A DNA stretch of 45,715 bases from Lachnospiraceae bacterium (GTDB lineage: Bacteria; Bacillota; Clostridia; Lachnospirales; Lachnospiraceae): contig QXXL01000049.1 of assembly GCA_009911505.1 (NCBI GenBank), forward strand, positions 1 through 45,715, read 5' to 3'. Each line of letters opens with the position of its first letter. Within the stretch, counting starts at the first letter, position 1. Shown here piece by piece: positions 36,281 through 45,690 of the stretch. Both the position numbers and the translations under genes were made by a program. The notes under the pieces are model-generated. The model saw nothing but the letters and a program-made list of their open reading frames with translations. It was not told the origin of the DNA and did not search any database.

Positions 36281-37444
36281 CTACATCAAAAACTGCGCCA
36301 GTACAAAATTGCTTAAATCTATGCCTTTATCTGTCAGGTACAGCCTGGTCGGCGTATTGCAAATCAGCCCTTCCTCTTCTAAGTACTGTATCACTTCCCC
36401 ATAAATCTGCCCTACAGTAAGGCCAAATATATGGAAAAACGCATTTTTTTCAATGCCGTCTGTCATACGAAGCCCTAAAAACATATACTCTTCAATGCAG
36501 GCATTGCGCGTAAGCCTGTTCGCTTCCTCCCGCAGGCTGCTGCAGTCTGCGGACAACTCTATATACTGCTCTAAATCGCGGACGTTACTATAACGCACAT
36601 TGTCCAAAAGCGACGCGGCCCCAAGCCCTACGCCCAGATATTCCTTCCGCTGCCAGTAGCCTATGTTATGCCTGCAGGCATACCCCTTTTTGGCATAATT
36701 GGATATTTCGTACCGCAGATAACCGCTTTGCGCCAATATATCCTGCGTCATTTTCCCAATCTGGTACGACGTATCCTCCGAAGGCAGATCCTCTGGCGGC
36801 ATCCCCGCTTCCAGCTTTACCACATCAAATTTGTATAAATCGTAAAAAGGCGTCCCTTTTTCAATGATCAGGGAATAAGATGAAATATGCTCCGGCTTAA
36901 GCTGTATTACTTTGGCAAGCGACTGGTATGCGCCTTCTACAGTCTGCCCGGGCAAAGAATTCATCAGATCCACATTGATATTATAAAAGCCGCACTCCCT
37001 GGCAAGCCCAAAATTGCGCAGAAACTGCTCAAATGTATGGACCCTGCCCAAAAGCTTTAATTCCTCGTCGTGTATAGACTGTAAGCCAATGCTTAGGCGG
37101 TTAATGCCATGTTCCCTGTAAACCTCAAGCTTGCGCTTTGTCAGTGTCCCTGGGTTACATTCTATTGTAATTTCCGCCCCGGCTGCTATCTTAAAACTAT
37201 TGTAAATTTCCTGCATAAGCGCCGCAATATAATCCTCCTGCAGCCACGATGGCGTACCCCCGCCAATGTAAATGGTTGAAACAGCCGCATCGTGAAACCA
37301 CCTTCCGTAAAATGCAACTTCACGCAGCAGGCCCTGCATATAAGCAAACTGCTCTTTTTCGTCCGCCGGGGCGGACAAAAAATCGCAGTAAGCGCACTTT
37401 TTCATACAAAACGGAATGTGTACATACAATTCCAATTCTCTCAT
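36281..37444 (-). CDS. hemW: HemW-type radical SAM protein
   Basis: The 387-residue protein has the radical SAM cluster motif C-M-K-K-C-A-Y-C-D-F (near 12-21), Y-I-G-G-G-T-P-S, E-C-N-P-G-T-L, R-L-S-I-G-L-Q-S, and a HemW-type C-terminal domain. HemW is a heme chaperone related to the oxygen-independent coproporphyrinogen oxidase HemN but lacks its enzyme activity in tested species. It starts three bases after the lepA stop, a common lepA-hemW arrangement in Firmicutes. Confidence 0.93.
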   Translation of the reverse strand: MRELELYVHIPFCMKKCAYCDFLSAPADEKEQFAYMQGLLREVAFYGRWFHDAAVSTIYIGGGTPSWLQEDYIAALMQEIYNSFKIAAGAEITIECNPGTLTKRKLEVYREHGINRLSIGLQSIHDEELKLLGRVHTFEQFLRNFGLARECGFYNINVDLMNSLPGQTVEGAYQSLAKVIQLKPEHISSYSLIIEKGTPFYDLYKFDVVKLEAGMPPEDLPSEDTSYQIGKMTQDILAQSGYLRYEISNYAKKGYACRHNIGYWQRKEYLGVGLGAASLLDNVRYSNVRDLEQYIELSADCSSLREEANRLTRNACIEEYMFLGLRMTDGIEKNAFFHIFGLTVGQIYGEVIQYLEEEGLICNTPTRLYLTDKGIDLSNFVLAQFLM

Positions 37445-37447
37445 GTT

Positions 37448-39259
37448 CTAATCCTCATCCAATTTCAACACACTCATAAATGCTTCCTGTGGAATTTCTA
37501 CGCTCCCCACCTGGCGCATCCGCTTTTTACCCTCTTTCTGCTTTTCAAGGAGCTTCCTCTTACGGGTAATATCGCCGCCATAACACTTTGCAAGTACATC
37601 TTTGCGCATAGCCTTAACCGTTTCCCTGGCAATCACCTTGCCGCCTACGGCTGCCTGGATAGGGATTTCAAACAGGTGCCTTGGTATCTCCCCTTTAAGC
37701 TTTTCACACATCTTGCGGCCACGCTCGTAGGCGCTGTCTTTAAACACAATAAATGACAGCGCATCCACCGTTTCTCTGTTGATCAAAATGTCCAGCTTAA
37801 CCATTTCAGAGCGTACATAGCCCTTTAATTCATAGTCAAACGAAGCATAGCCCCTGGAACGGGACTTTAGGGCGTCAAAGAAATCGTAGATAATCTCGTT
37901 TAATGGCAGGTCGTATTTAATCAGTGCACGGGTTTCTTCCATATACTCCATACTGATGTAAATACCACGACGCTCCTGGCACAGCTTCATAATCGCGCCA
38001 ACGTATTCGCTAGTTACCATAATCTCCGCAGATACCACCGGCTCTTCCATGTATTCAATCTCCGACGGGTCAGGCAGATTCGACGGGTTCGTTAAGTCAA
38101 TAACTTCTCCATTGGATTTGTGTACCTTGTAAATAACGCTCGGCGCCGTCGTAACGAGATCCAGGTTAAATTCGCGCTCTAAACGCTCCTGTATGATTTC
38201 CAAATGCAGCAGGCCAAGAAAGCCGCAGCGGAAGCCAAAGCCAAGTGCAAGCGATGTTTCGGGTTCAAAAAACAAGGATGCGTCATTAATCTGCAGCTTT
38301 TCCAATGCCTCCCGCAATTCCGGGTATTTGGCGCTGTCCGCCGGGTACAGGCCGCAGTAAACCATAGGATTTACCTTTTTATAGCCAGGCAACGGCTTTT
38401 CGCAGGGGCGGTCTGCGTTTGTAACGGTATCGCCTACCCGGGTATCCGCTACATTTTTGATGCTGGCTGTAATATAGCCGACCATGCCTGCCGTAAGCTT
38501 TTCACATGGGATAAACTGCCCCGCGCCAAAATATCCAACCTCTACAACATTGTCCTGTGCATTTGTCGCCATCATGCGGATGGAATCCCCCTGCTTTACC
38601 GTGCCTTCCATAATACGGCAGAATACAATAACGCCCTTATAGGAGTCATATACCGCATCAAAAATCAACGCCTGAAGCGGCGCTTGGGGGTCGCCTTTGG
38701 GAGCCGGGATTTTTGTAATAATCTGCTCTAATACCTGGTCAACATTTAACCCTGTTTTAGCCGAAATCAGCGGGGCGTCTGCAGCTTCGATGCCGATAAC
38801 GTTTTCGATTTCTTCGATGACCATTTCCGGCTGGGCGCTGGGAAGGTCAATTTTGTTGATAACGGGCATAATATCCAGGTCGTGGTCAAGCGCCAGGTAC
38901 ACGTTGGCAAGTGTCTGCGCCTCCACGCCCTGCGCGGCGTCTACGACTAAGATCGCACCGTCGCAAGCGGCAAGGCTGCGGGATACTTCATAATTAAAGT
39001 CCACATGCCCTGGAGTATCTATGAGGTTAAAAATATACTCCTCCCCGTTATTTGCCCTGTATATGATACGGACTGCCTGGGATTTGATGGTGATGCCCCG
39101 TTCGCGCTCTAAGTCCATATTATCAAGCACCTGAGCCTGCATTTCGCGGCTGGTAAGCAGCCCTGTATGTTCTATGATGCGGTCTGCTAAGGTTGATTTG
39201 CCGTGGTCAATGTGGGCAATGATGCAAAAATTGCGGATTCTACTTTGATCTGCTGCCAT
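37448..39259 (-). CDS. lepA: Elongation factor 4 (LepA)
   Basis: The 603-residue length is normal. GTPase motifs are G1 A-H-I-D-H-G-K-S-T (near 14-22), the switch I/II region with D-T-P-G-H-V-D-F (near 82-89), N-K-I-D (near 136-139), and S-A-K-T-G. LepA-specific C-terminal parts include [36 protein letters not shown] sequence and the [11 protein letters not shown] ending. It binds stalled or translocated ribosomes. GGAGGAA is placed before the ATG. Confidence 0.98.
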   Translation of the reverse strand: MAADQSRIRNFCIIAHIDHGKSTLADRIIEHTGLLTSREMQAQVLDNMDLERERGITIKSQAVRIIYRANNGEEYIFNLIDTPGHVDFNYEVSRSLAACDGAILVVDAAQGVEAQTLANVYLALDHDLDIMPVINKIDLPSAQPEMVIEEIENVIGIEAADAPLISAKTGLNVDQVLEQIITKIPAPKGDPQAPLQALIFDAVYDSYKGVIVFCRIMEGTVKQGDSIRMMATNAQDNVVEVGYFGAGQFIPCEKLTAGMVGYITASIKNVADTRVGDTVTNADRPCEKPLPGYKKVNPMVYCGLYPADSAKYPELREALEKLQINDASLFFEPETSLALGFGFRCGFLGLLHLEIIQERLEREFNLDLVTTAPSVIYKVHKSNGEVIDLTNPSNLPDPSEIEYMEEPVVSAEIMVTSEYVGAIMKLCQERRGIYISMEYMEETRALIKYDLPLNEIIYDFFDALKSRSRGYASFDYELKGYVRSEMVKLDILINRETVDALSFIVFKDSAYERGRKMCEKLKGEIPRHLFEIPIQAAVGGKVIARETVKAMRKDVLAKCYGGDITRKRKLLEKQKEGKKRMRQVGSVEIPQEAFMSVLKLDED

Positions 39260-39304
39260 GTGATTCCTCCGGTTGATAGATTTTTCTGTATGTTTATCTT
39301 ACTT

Positions 39305-39333
39305 ATTATACGGATTTTTTGGTGATTACGCAA
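39305..39333 (-). promoter_or_regulatory. Promoter of lepA
   Basis: On the minus strand TTGCGT (39328-39333) precedes TATAAT (39305-39310) by 17 bases, and the start codon follows after about 45 bases. The -10 is perfect and the -35 acceptable. It probably drives lepA and hemW together. Confidence 0.7.
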
Positions 39334-39389
39334 GTAGATGTTTTATGCAAAAGTGCATATCCTGCTTACAGCTTAAAACAGCAGCTTTG

Positions 39390-39857
39390 TCAAATGGCAT
39401 TGTACGCAGTTAACAATAATGCAAGCTTTACCTTCAATTTAGGGGCGTCTATATTCTGGGCAACATTATTGCCAGGGGGATTTACTGAATCCATCCCATT
39501 ATTAGAGTTATTATCAGGAGGGGCTGTAACGCCCTGGGGGCTTAGCTGCGCCCTTTCACTTACAACGCTAAATTACCCGTCACTTACTGTACAATAATAA
39601 TAGCCACCATCTTCCATCTGGACTGACAAAATTACATAGAGGAGCGAATAGCACCTGGTATCTCCTCCCCCCCGGTTAACGACGCAGAATAGTACCATTG
39701 ATAGGTATAATTTGAAGGAGTCCCCCCTTTTACCTCTACGCCAAAAGCTGCCGTGTCCCCCACTTTTGCATTTTGATCCACTGGGCTTGCCGTAATTACC
39801 ATCGGCGCAGGCTCTTGTGTACAATACCGGCTCCAACAACATTTCCAAACACCTCAT
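39390..39857 (-). pseudogene. Wreck of an Ig-domain surface protein gene
   Basis: On the minus strand one frame reads E-P-A-P-M-V-I-T-A-S-P-V-D-Q-N-A-K-V-G-D-T-A-A-F and T-Y-Q-W-Y-Y, the front of an Ig-like domain, and stops near 39644. A shifted frame then reads Y-V-I-L-S-V-Q-M-E-D-G-G-Y-Y-Y-C-T-V-S-D-G, the back of the same domain. After an in-frame TAA (39573-39575) the frame continues open through F-S-V-V-S-E-R-A-Q-L and a Pro/Asn-rich linker to TGA at 39390. So this is one Ig-like domain and tail with at least one frameshift and one nonsense change. It is of the Y-x-C Ig type, not BIG2, so it does not derive from the gene at 21766. Confidence 0.8.
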
Positions 39858-40882
39858 CCCACCACCCGCAGCGGAATCATATAATACCTCCCATCCAAAA
39901 GCTCCACTCCGTCCTCTCTTGTCCCCTCAATCGCAAACGCCGCAATAAATTCCATCAACGCCTTTGCATGCAGCTTCGTATCACACAAAACTGTCCCCAG
40001 CACCTTCCCCTCTTCTACCAGCTTTTGCACCTCATCCACCCCATCAATCCCTACAACCGCCACAGCTTCCTCCCCAACCTCATCCAAAGCCTCGACACTC
40101 CCAATTGCCATATCGTCATTATTACAAATAATCAGTTCAATCTCCCCCGGATACTCCTGCATCCACTGCTTAACCAGCGCCTTCGCCTGCCCGCGTTCCC
40201 AGTTGGCCGTAGCCCCCACAACCTTCCTGATGGGCACGCCCCGCTTGTCTAACCCTTTTAACACCCATTCCGACCGTATCAGCGTATCCTGATGGTTTGA
40301 CTCCCCCTCAAGCATCGCAAACTCCACCGTCCCATTTCCGTTCCGATCTACAGACTCCGGCAAAGCCTCCAGAGCATCCGCAATAATCCCAGCCTGCAAA
40401 AGCGCCGACTCCTTTGCATTTGATCCCTCATAATAAATCCCTTCCTTCCGGAAAATATCCTCCCGGACCGGCTCCCTGTTAAAAAATACAACCGGAATTT
40501 TAGCCGCAGATGCGCTGTCAATAATCACAGACGCATTCGTCCTGTCCACAATATTCACTAATAACAAATCATACTCCAGGGAAATAAAACGCTCAATCTG
40601 GTTATTTTGCTCCTGCTGGCTGCCACCCGCATCCGAAATCTCCCTGCGTATCATAACATCTGGATGCCCCTTCTCATATTTCCTGATTTCATCATCCAGG
40701 TACATGCAGATATCGCTGATATAGGCATCCTTTTCATTGTATACCGCTACCCCGATCCGTACCGTCCGCTTCCTCTCCCCCCTGCCATTTGCGCCGCCAG
40801 AAATATACGCGCATACTCCCGCAAATACCGCTACAACGCAAACCGCAGCGGCAGCCATAACCTTCCTCTTTTTTCCCATCAT
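39854..40882 (-). CDS. MglB-like periplasmic galactose/glucose-binding protein
   Basis: The 342-residue protein has a hydrophobic N-terminus (8-28) and a type 1 periplasmic-binding fold: I-G-V-A-V-Y-N early, then V-N-I-V-D-R, V-V-F-F-N-R-E-P, A-T-A-N-W-E-R-G-Q-A, I-I-C-N-N-D-D-M-A-I-G, V-G-I-D-G-V-D-E. These match galactose/glucose-binding MglB proteins, including Asn-Asp residues for sugar. The C in F-A-G-V-C is a weak lipobox, so anchoring is unclear. No ATPase or permease gene follows, so a receptor role with the adjacent kinase may be its main job. AGGAGG precedes the ATG pair. Confidence 0.88.
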   Translation of the reverse strand: MMGKKRKVMAAAAVCVVAVFAGVCAYISGGANGRGERKRTVRIGVAVYNEKDAYISDICMYLDDEIRKYEKGHPDVMIRREISDAGGSQQEQNNQIERFISLEYDLLLVNIVDRTNASVIIDSASAAKIPVVFFNREPVREDIFRKEGIYYEGSNAKESALLQAGIIADALEALPESVDRNGNGTVEFAMLEGESNHQDTLIRSEWVLKGLDKRGVPIRKVVGATANWERGQAKALVKQWMQEYPGEIELIICNNDDMAIGSVEALDEVGEEAVAVVGIDGVDEVQKLVEEGKVLGTVLCDTKLHAKALMEFIAAFAIEGTREDGVELLDGRYYMIPLRVVG

Positions 40883-40900
40883 TTTTCCTCCTCATACTGC

Positions 40901-41803
40901 TCAATGAATGGGCACTAAAAATTCCTCTTCTGCTTCTAAATTCTCTTTTGTAACCAGCCTTCCGGGGATCTGTATATCCTTCGCACACCCTCCCTCTATC
41001 ACGGCAATCGCCTGCCTTGTCGCGCCTACCCCCATAGCATACATATTAAAAGCCTCTACTCCGGCAATCCGCCCCTCCTTCATCTTGTCCAAAATCCGCT
41101 CCGAAAAACCTATGCCATACAAGGTTTCCCCTTTCAGCCATTCCGCCGCTTCTTCCGTTTCCGTAATCCAGCATCCAACGTAGACGGTATCCTTCTTACT
41201 TTCCCTGCATTGTAAAATATTTTCCTTTGTCCCCTCTACGCAGACGGCTTTTATCCCCTTTTGCCTGCATTGCTCTTTTAACTTTGTTTCCGCTTCTTTT
41301 GAAATACCTCCGTCCCCTGTAAGCAGGATCACATGGCCTGCTGCCCCATGCACCTTTTGTATCATCCCTGCCAGCTCTTGCACAGCCCCCTGGATATCGA
41401 ACGATATATCTGGCACGCCCTTTTCACCGCCAAACAGGTTGGTCGTAACCATAAGCCCCTCCCTACGCTCCCCGGAAAGGTATTCCCGTACCGCCTGCTG
41501 CTGATCCGCAAGCATAATGACAGCCTGTGCCCCGCCTTCGTATTCGCGGGAAATCTGTGAAAATGTAATCTCCTCCTGCGGCAAAGCCACGTAATTGACA
41601 TCTACCCGGCTTTCGCCTGCGGTTTCCAAAATACCCCTTTTTAAACTTTCAAGCCCTGGCCTCTCCTCTAAAGCCACACAAACCGAGATTTTTTTCACGT
41701 CCGCCACCTCTTCTTTGATCACCCAATCAGTCGAAGATAACACCAGGCAAAAAAGCATACACATTGCCGTGATAAAAAAAGCAATCCGTTTTATCCGCTT
41801 CAT
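40901..41803 (-). CDS. Periplasmic-binding-protein-like receptor
   Basis: The 300-residue protein has a signal anchor (residues 5-27) and a type 1 periplasmic-binding-like fold, seen in I-S-V-C-V-A-L-E-E-R-P-G-L-E-S-L-K-R-G-I-L-E-T-A-like opening, A-V-I-M-L-A-D-Q-Q, V-I-L-L-T-G-D-G-G-I-S and Y-G-I-G-F-S-E-R. The sugar-binding residues differ from the MglB-like neighbour. Its start overlaps the YesM-type kinase gene by four bases (ATGA), so it is probably a ligand-sensing partner of that kinase. Confidence 0.83.
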   Translation of the reverse strand: MKRIKRIAFFITAMCMLFCLVLSSTDWVIKEEVADVKKISVCVALEERPGLESLKRGILETAGESRVDVNYVALPQEEITFSQISREYEGGAQAVIMLADQQQAVREYLSGERREGLMVTTNLFGGEKGVPDISFDIQGAVQELAGMIQKVHGAAGHVILLTGDGGISKEAETKLKEQCRQKGIKAVCVEGTKENILQCRESKKDTVYVGCWITETEEAAEWLKGETLYGIGFSERILDKMKEGRIAGVEAFNMYAMGVGATRQAIAVIEGGCAKDIQIPGRLVTKENLEAEEEFLVPIH

Positions 41804-43575
41804 CCCTCTTCCTCCTTAAATAATATAACTGGAAGATGCAAAAGCACCTGTGTCCCTTCATCCAAAACGGAATGGATGCTGACCCCATATTCTTTTCCAA
41901 AATAAAGCCGTATCCTCTCATGTACGTTCCGGACACCCAGCCCGTTGCCGCTTCTCGTCTGTACCTGCCTGCCGTAATCCAGCAGGGCATTTGCCTGCTC
42001 TTTTCTCATACCCATACCATTATCCTTTACCGAAATATAAAAATCATTCCCTTCTTTGTATGCGCTAACCAGGATTTCTCCATCCTCATACATACCCTCC
42101 ATGCCATGGTAAATAGCATTTTCCACAATTGGCTGGACAATCAGCTTGATTACTGCAAGCCCCCTCGTCTCGGGCTGTATAGCAAGATCATAGGTAAATT
42201 TATTTTTAAAGCGCATCGACTGGATTGCCAGGTAATTTCTGACATGCTCAAATTCGTCCTCAAGCGGAATAATATGCTTTCCTTTGCTGATACTGATGCG
42301 CAAAAGCCTTGCCAGGGAGGTTACCATCTTAGAAGCGTCTTCCTTGCGGTTCTGTTCAATCATCCAGACGATGCCGTCTAGCGTGTTATACAAAAAATGC
42401 GGTGTAATCTGCGCCTGTAAGCTGTCGAGCTCACTTTTCCGTTTCTCCTCCTGCTCCTTAATAATCTCTTCCATCAGCTGCCGGATTTTCACCGCCATTT
42501 TTTGGATAGATTCCCCTAAATGGTATACCTCAAAGCTTCCAGAGGAATGCACGGTCAGGTTTAAATTGCCCTCTGAAATCTTTTTGACATCGGTTTCTAA
42601 TTTTTTTATGGGATTGGTAAGTACGTTTGAAACATAGCTCCCCAGCACAATGGAAGCCAGCAGCAGAAACAAGATAACGGCAATCACAAACAGCTGGAAT
42701 TTTAACCCAGCTAAGCGCAGGCCTGCCCGGCTGCTGACACTGACAAGCCTCCAGCCAGTATAGCCAACCGTTTCCACACAGCACAGCACATCCATCCCGT
42801 CTATTTCCATCTGATAAGAGCCATCCGGATAAGACGAAAGCTCCTTTGGCGGAACCTGCGCAAAGCCCGCGCTAATCTGCGCATGCTTAGGATGGTACAC
42901 CAGGCTGCCGCCGCTATCCATCAAAAAAGAATATTTGCCCCTGTCGAACGCGCTGTTGCCAAATACCGCCGCAAACGCACTGTATTTGATGCTGATCAAA
43001 AGCACCCCCTCTGTGACACGGCTCCCTTCATTGATCTGCACATACCGGCTCATTGGGACAATCCAGGAATATGCCTTATCCTGTACAAAATAATCATACA
43101 GCGCTGGATTAAAAAAATGGATATTTTCACTGCTGTCAAAAGCCTCCAAAAACCATGCTTCCTTACTGATATTGGCCCATGGGCTTAAAGAGAGTGCAGG
43201 CGATACATACAAAAGCTCCCCTGACGCGCTAAAAATTGCTATGCTTTCTATCGAATCCCTGTACGTCTCATACATAGCCTGGGAAACCTGGCTGACATAT
43301 GCCGTATCTTTTTTTAACACATTATAATACAACGTATCAGAAATCCGGATCATCTGGTGGACATACTGTGTCACAGAAGCATTTAACTGATCCGCTAACT
43401 TCCGGTTATTCTGCCCGGCTGCCTGATCCATATCCCTGCGGTAAACCTCAATTACAAAACAGCCGATAAACCCGGAAATACATACTGTTAGCGCTAGTAA
43501 AACCACATAGAGGATATTTTTCATCCTCTGCTTCATCAGGAAATCCAGGCATTTTTTCTTTAGTTTTTGAACCAT
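41800..43575 (-). CDS. YesM-type sensor histidine kinase
   Basis: The 591-residue protein has a transmembrane segment near 20-42, a Cache-type outside domain (about 45-285), a second transmembrane segment near 290-315, a HAMP domain (about 315-370), a His_kinase domain with Q-A-Q-I-T-P-H-F-L-Y-N-T-L (near 392-404), and a HATPase domain with Q-P-I-V-E-N-A-I-Y-H-G and V-K-D-N-G-M-G-M. This LytS/YesM architecture commonly senses sugars in Firmicutes. AAGGGGA precedes the ATG. It follows the regulator gene after 14 bases. Confidence 0.94.
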   Translation of the reverse strand: MVQKLKKKCLDFLMKQRMKNILYVVLLALTVCISGFIGCFVIEVYRRDMDQAAGQNNRKLADQLNASVTQYVHQMIRISDTLYYNVLKKDTAYVSQVSQAMYETYRDSIESIAIFSASGELLYVSPALSLSPWANISKEAWFLEAFDSSENIHFFNPALYDYFVQDKAYSWIVPMSRYVQINEGSRVTEGVLLISIKYSAFAAVFGNSAFDRGKYSFLMDSGGSLVYHPKHAQISAGFAQVPPKELSSYPDGSYQMEIDGMDVLCCVETVGYTGWRLVSVSSRAGLRLAGLKFQLFVIAVILFLLLASIVLGSYVSNVLTNPIKKLETDVKKISEGNLNLTVHSSGSFEVYHLGESIQKMAVKIRQLMEEIIKEQEEKRKSELDSLQAQITPHFLYNTLDGIVWMIEQNRKEDASKMVTSLARLLRISISKGKHIIPLEDEFEHVRNYLAIQSMRFKNKFTYDLAIQPETRGLAVIKLIVQPIVENAIYHGMEGMYEDGEILVSAYKEGNDFYISVKDNGMGMRKEQANALLDYGRQVQTRSGNGLGVRNVHERIRLYFGKEYGVSIHSVLDEGTQVLLHLPVILFKEEEG

Positions 43576-43589
43576 TATATCCCCTTCTT

Positions 43590-45191
43590 TTACTGTTTCT
43601 TCCTACGGTAGCCAATCGGGGAAATACCGTATTTTTTCTTAAACACATGGCTGAAATACCCGGCGTCCATATATCCGGCCTTTTCAGCAATCGCATAAAT
43701 TTTTTCATCCGTCTCATCAAGCAGGCGCTTGGCTTCCCGCAGCCTTTGGGCGGTTAAATATTCCACAAACGACTCCCCAGTCTCTTTTTTAAACAGCCCG
43801 GAAAAATAAGCCGGGGTCAGCCCGATATACTCAGCTGCAGTTTCCAGGCTAATACCCGGGTTGCCGTATTCCCTGCCGATATATTCTTTGGCAATATCCG
43901 TCACCTTCTGCGCTTTACTATCCCGTTCCTTTGCAAAATATTCTCCTAAAGAAAAGCAGCACTCCTCCATCCACCGGAAAAAAGAATCCAAATCACTATA
44001 CTGCCCCATAATCTTCATAAAATCAAACGGCTCCGCCCTGCCACCAAAAAACTCATACTCCATTGCCGGAATATACTGTTTTACAAAAAGCAGGATTGCA
44101 TGAAGCATACTGACCAGCCAGACCTGGCAGGCATTCATGCTCATATCCTGCTTCTTCAGCTGCATCTGTATCTCGTGCAGCACAGTATGTATCCCATTCC
44201 TGTCACCGAATTTAATGACGGAAAACAGCATATCCCTTGGCTCGTCCTCAAAAAACGCAAACCTCTGGCTGGTAATATCAATGTCTTCCATATAAATCAC
44301 CTGGCCTTCCTTTGCCATTTTCCGGTACATGAGCGCTTCCCTTGCTTCCTCAAAGGATTCCTTGATCCCTTGTACAGAATTTTTTACCTTCCCTACGCCT
44401 ATCGCAATACCTGTCCCCATTACCTTCTTACATTCCTTTGTAATATCATTCAGGCAGCGCAGGATTTTGCCGGCTTCCTCCCGCCTGTTAAACCCAAACA
44501 GGGTGCACTCCCCCAGCCTGCTGTAAAAACTGGCATACTGGCACTTATTACATAAATGTTCCTTAAGGCGGTTGCGTACATACATCGGGGTATACTGCCC
44601 CTCCATCCCCTCCGCGTTATCAAACTGGAATAAGGCGGCCACCCAAAAAGCCGCATCTGCAATCAGCACCCCACACCGCCTGAGCCTGCCGTTTAAATCG
44701 TCCCAGTCAGCGTTCCCCTCCACTATCCGGTTTAACAGGTGATCCCTTATCACTGGCAGGCTCTCCTCATACTGCTGTTTTAAAAGGGCAGTATTTTTAC
44801 GTTCCTCCAACTCCCGCTGCAGCATTTCTTTCGCCCTTTTTAAAACCTCCCCCATTTCCTTCGCGTTGACAGGCTTTAATATATAATCTGTCACACGGCA
44901 GCTCATTGCCTCCTTTGCATACCCAAAATCACTGTAGCCGGAAATAATGATAATCTTAACCTGAGGATGATGCTCCCTTATATTTTTTGCCAGCTCAATC
45001 CCGTCCATAAACGGCATGCGGATATCTGTGATCACAATATCCACCTCTTGTGTTTGAAGGAAATCCAAAACATCCCTGCCATTGGAAAAAGCGCCTGCCA
45101 CCTCAAATCCATAGCTTTCCCAGTCCAAATTATTGCGGATGCCAAACAATACCTCTTCCTCATCGTCAGCCAAAACCACCCTGTACCTCAT
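43590..45191 (-). CDS. YesN-type AraC-family response regulator
   Basis: The 533-residue protein has a receiver domain (1-125) with D-D-E-E-E near the start, the phosphorylated Asp in V-D-I-V-I-T-D-I-R-M-P-F-M-D-G, and Lys in D-Y-I-L-K-P-V. A long middle region follows, and an AraC-type DNA-binding domain (about 430-533) contains I-S-L-E-T-A-A-E-Y-I-G-L-T-P-A-Y-F-S-G-L-F-K-K-E-T-G and G-Y-M-D-A-G-Y-F-S-H-V-F-K-K-K-Y-G. It opens the four-gene operon with the kinase and both binding proteins. AGAAGGTG precedes the ATG. Confidence 0.95.
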   Translation of the reverse strand: MRYRVVLADDEEEVLFGIRNNLDWESYGFEVAGAFSNGRDVLDFLQTQEVDIVITDIRMPFMDGIELAKNIREHHPQVKIIIISGYSDFGYAKEAMSCRVTDYILKPVNAKEMGEVLKRAKEMLQRELEERKNTALLKQQYEESLPVIRDHLLNRIVEGNADWDDLNGRLRRCGVLIADAAFWVAALFQFDNAEGMEGQYTPMYVRNRLKEHLCNKCQYASFYSRLGECTLFGFNRREEAGKILRCLNDITKECKKVMGTGIAIGVGKVKNSVQGIKESFEEAREALMYRKMAKEGQVIYMEDIDITSQRFAFFEDEPRDMLFSVIKFGDRNGIHTVLHEIQMQLKKQDMSMNACQVWLVSMLHAILLFVKQYIPAMEYEFFGGRAEPFDFMKIMGQYSDLDSFFRWMEECCFSLGEYFAKERDSKAQKVTDIAKEYIGREYGNPGISLETAAEYIGLTPAYFSGLFKKETGESFVEYLTAQRLREAKRLLDETDEKIYAIAEKAGYMDAGYFSHVFKKKYGISPIGYRRKKQ

Positions 45192-45248
45192 ACCACACCT
45201 TCTTCCTGTCCTACGGATATGCCCTGCTTTATATCCTGTAATATTTTA

Positions 45249-45257
45249 ATTATAGCA
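45249..45257 (-). promoter_or_regulatory. Extended -10 promoter of the YesN operon
   Basis: On the minus strand TGCTATAAT (45249-45257) is an extended -10 box with a perfect TATAAT, about 58 bases upstream of the regulator start. The -35 region is weak, suggesting dependence on an activator, possibly the regulator itself. Confidence 0.55.
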
Positions 45258-45501
45258 CAATCTTTTGTGTTATACTTGTTTTTCATTTAAAACACTATTT
45301 GCTGCCGATAATTTAAATTTACAGAACATTGCACCCAACTATCCCATATGTTATAATGGAAAAAATAAAAGACAGCCACGGCTTTTATTACGTCCAAAGA
45401 CGGGGCATTTTCCATCAAAATCAAACCGCAAAAACCAAGTACTGGCATCACTGTCTCCGTCAGTACACCGGAAGGCTACCATTCTTCCAAATGCTTTCTG
45501 A

Positions 45502-45627
45502 CAGATGTGCGGCCCACTTAGCGCCCAAAGGGTATGATATGGGAGATTTGTGCCGAATAAGGGAGACGTATCGGGCTACGTTGACCGAATTCGGTGCAAA
45601 TATCACGCTAAGTGGGGCGTGCAGATG
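45502..45627. mobile_element. MITE-like imperfect inverted repeat with flanking CAGATG
   Basis: CCCACTTAGCG (45513-45523) and CGCTAAGTGGG (45606-45616) are exact inverted arms. Pairing continues inward through TGATAT/ATATCA and CCGAAT/ATTCGG segments, with a few extra bases in the left arm, to a centre with the perfect palindrome ACCGAATTCGGT. CAGATG occurs directly outside both ends (45502-45507 and 45622-45627), like a 6-bp target duplication. It codes for nothing. A structured RNA is the other option. Confidence 0.5.
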
Positions 45628-45652
45628 GCGGGAATGGTTTTTCAAACACGCT

Positions 45653-45690
45653 CTAGTACTCCATCCGGATAGGAATTGAAGTTTGGAGAC
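45653..45690. repeat. Dispersed palindrome, copy 2 (one arm degenerate)
   Basis: CTAGTACTCCATCCG (45653-45667) is identical to the arm of the palindrome at 35371-35418. The loop core AGGAATTGAAGT that follows is identical to that copy read on the other strand. The second arm is degenerate here, starting TTTGGAG. So this is the same element inverted and decaying, or truncated. Confidence 0.7.

Noticed and set aside
39319..39597. 92-codon plus-strand frame next to lepA
   Set aside because: It is the opposite strand of the Ig-domain pseudogene; the minus strand gives recognisable Ig sequence while this one does not.
45329..45679. 116-codon plus-strand frame at the window end
   Set aside because: It runs through the inverted repeat and the dispersed palindrome, has no good ribosome binding site and no family features; the opposite-strand frame at 45460-45645 is equally meaningless.
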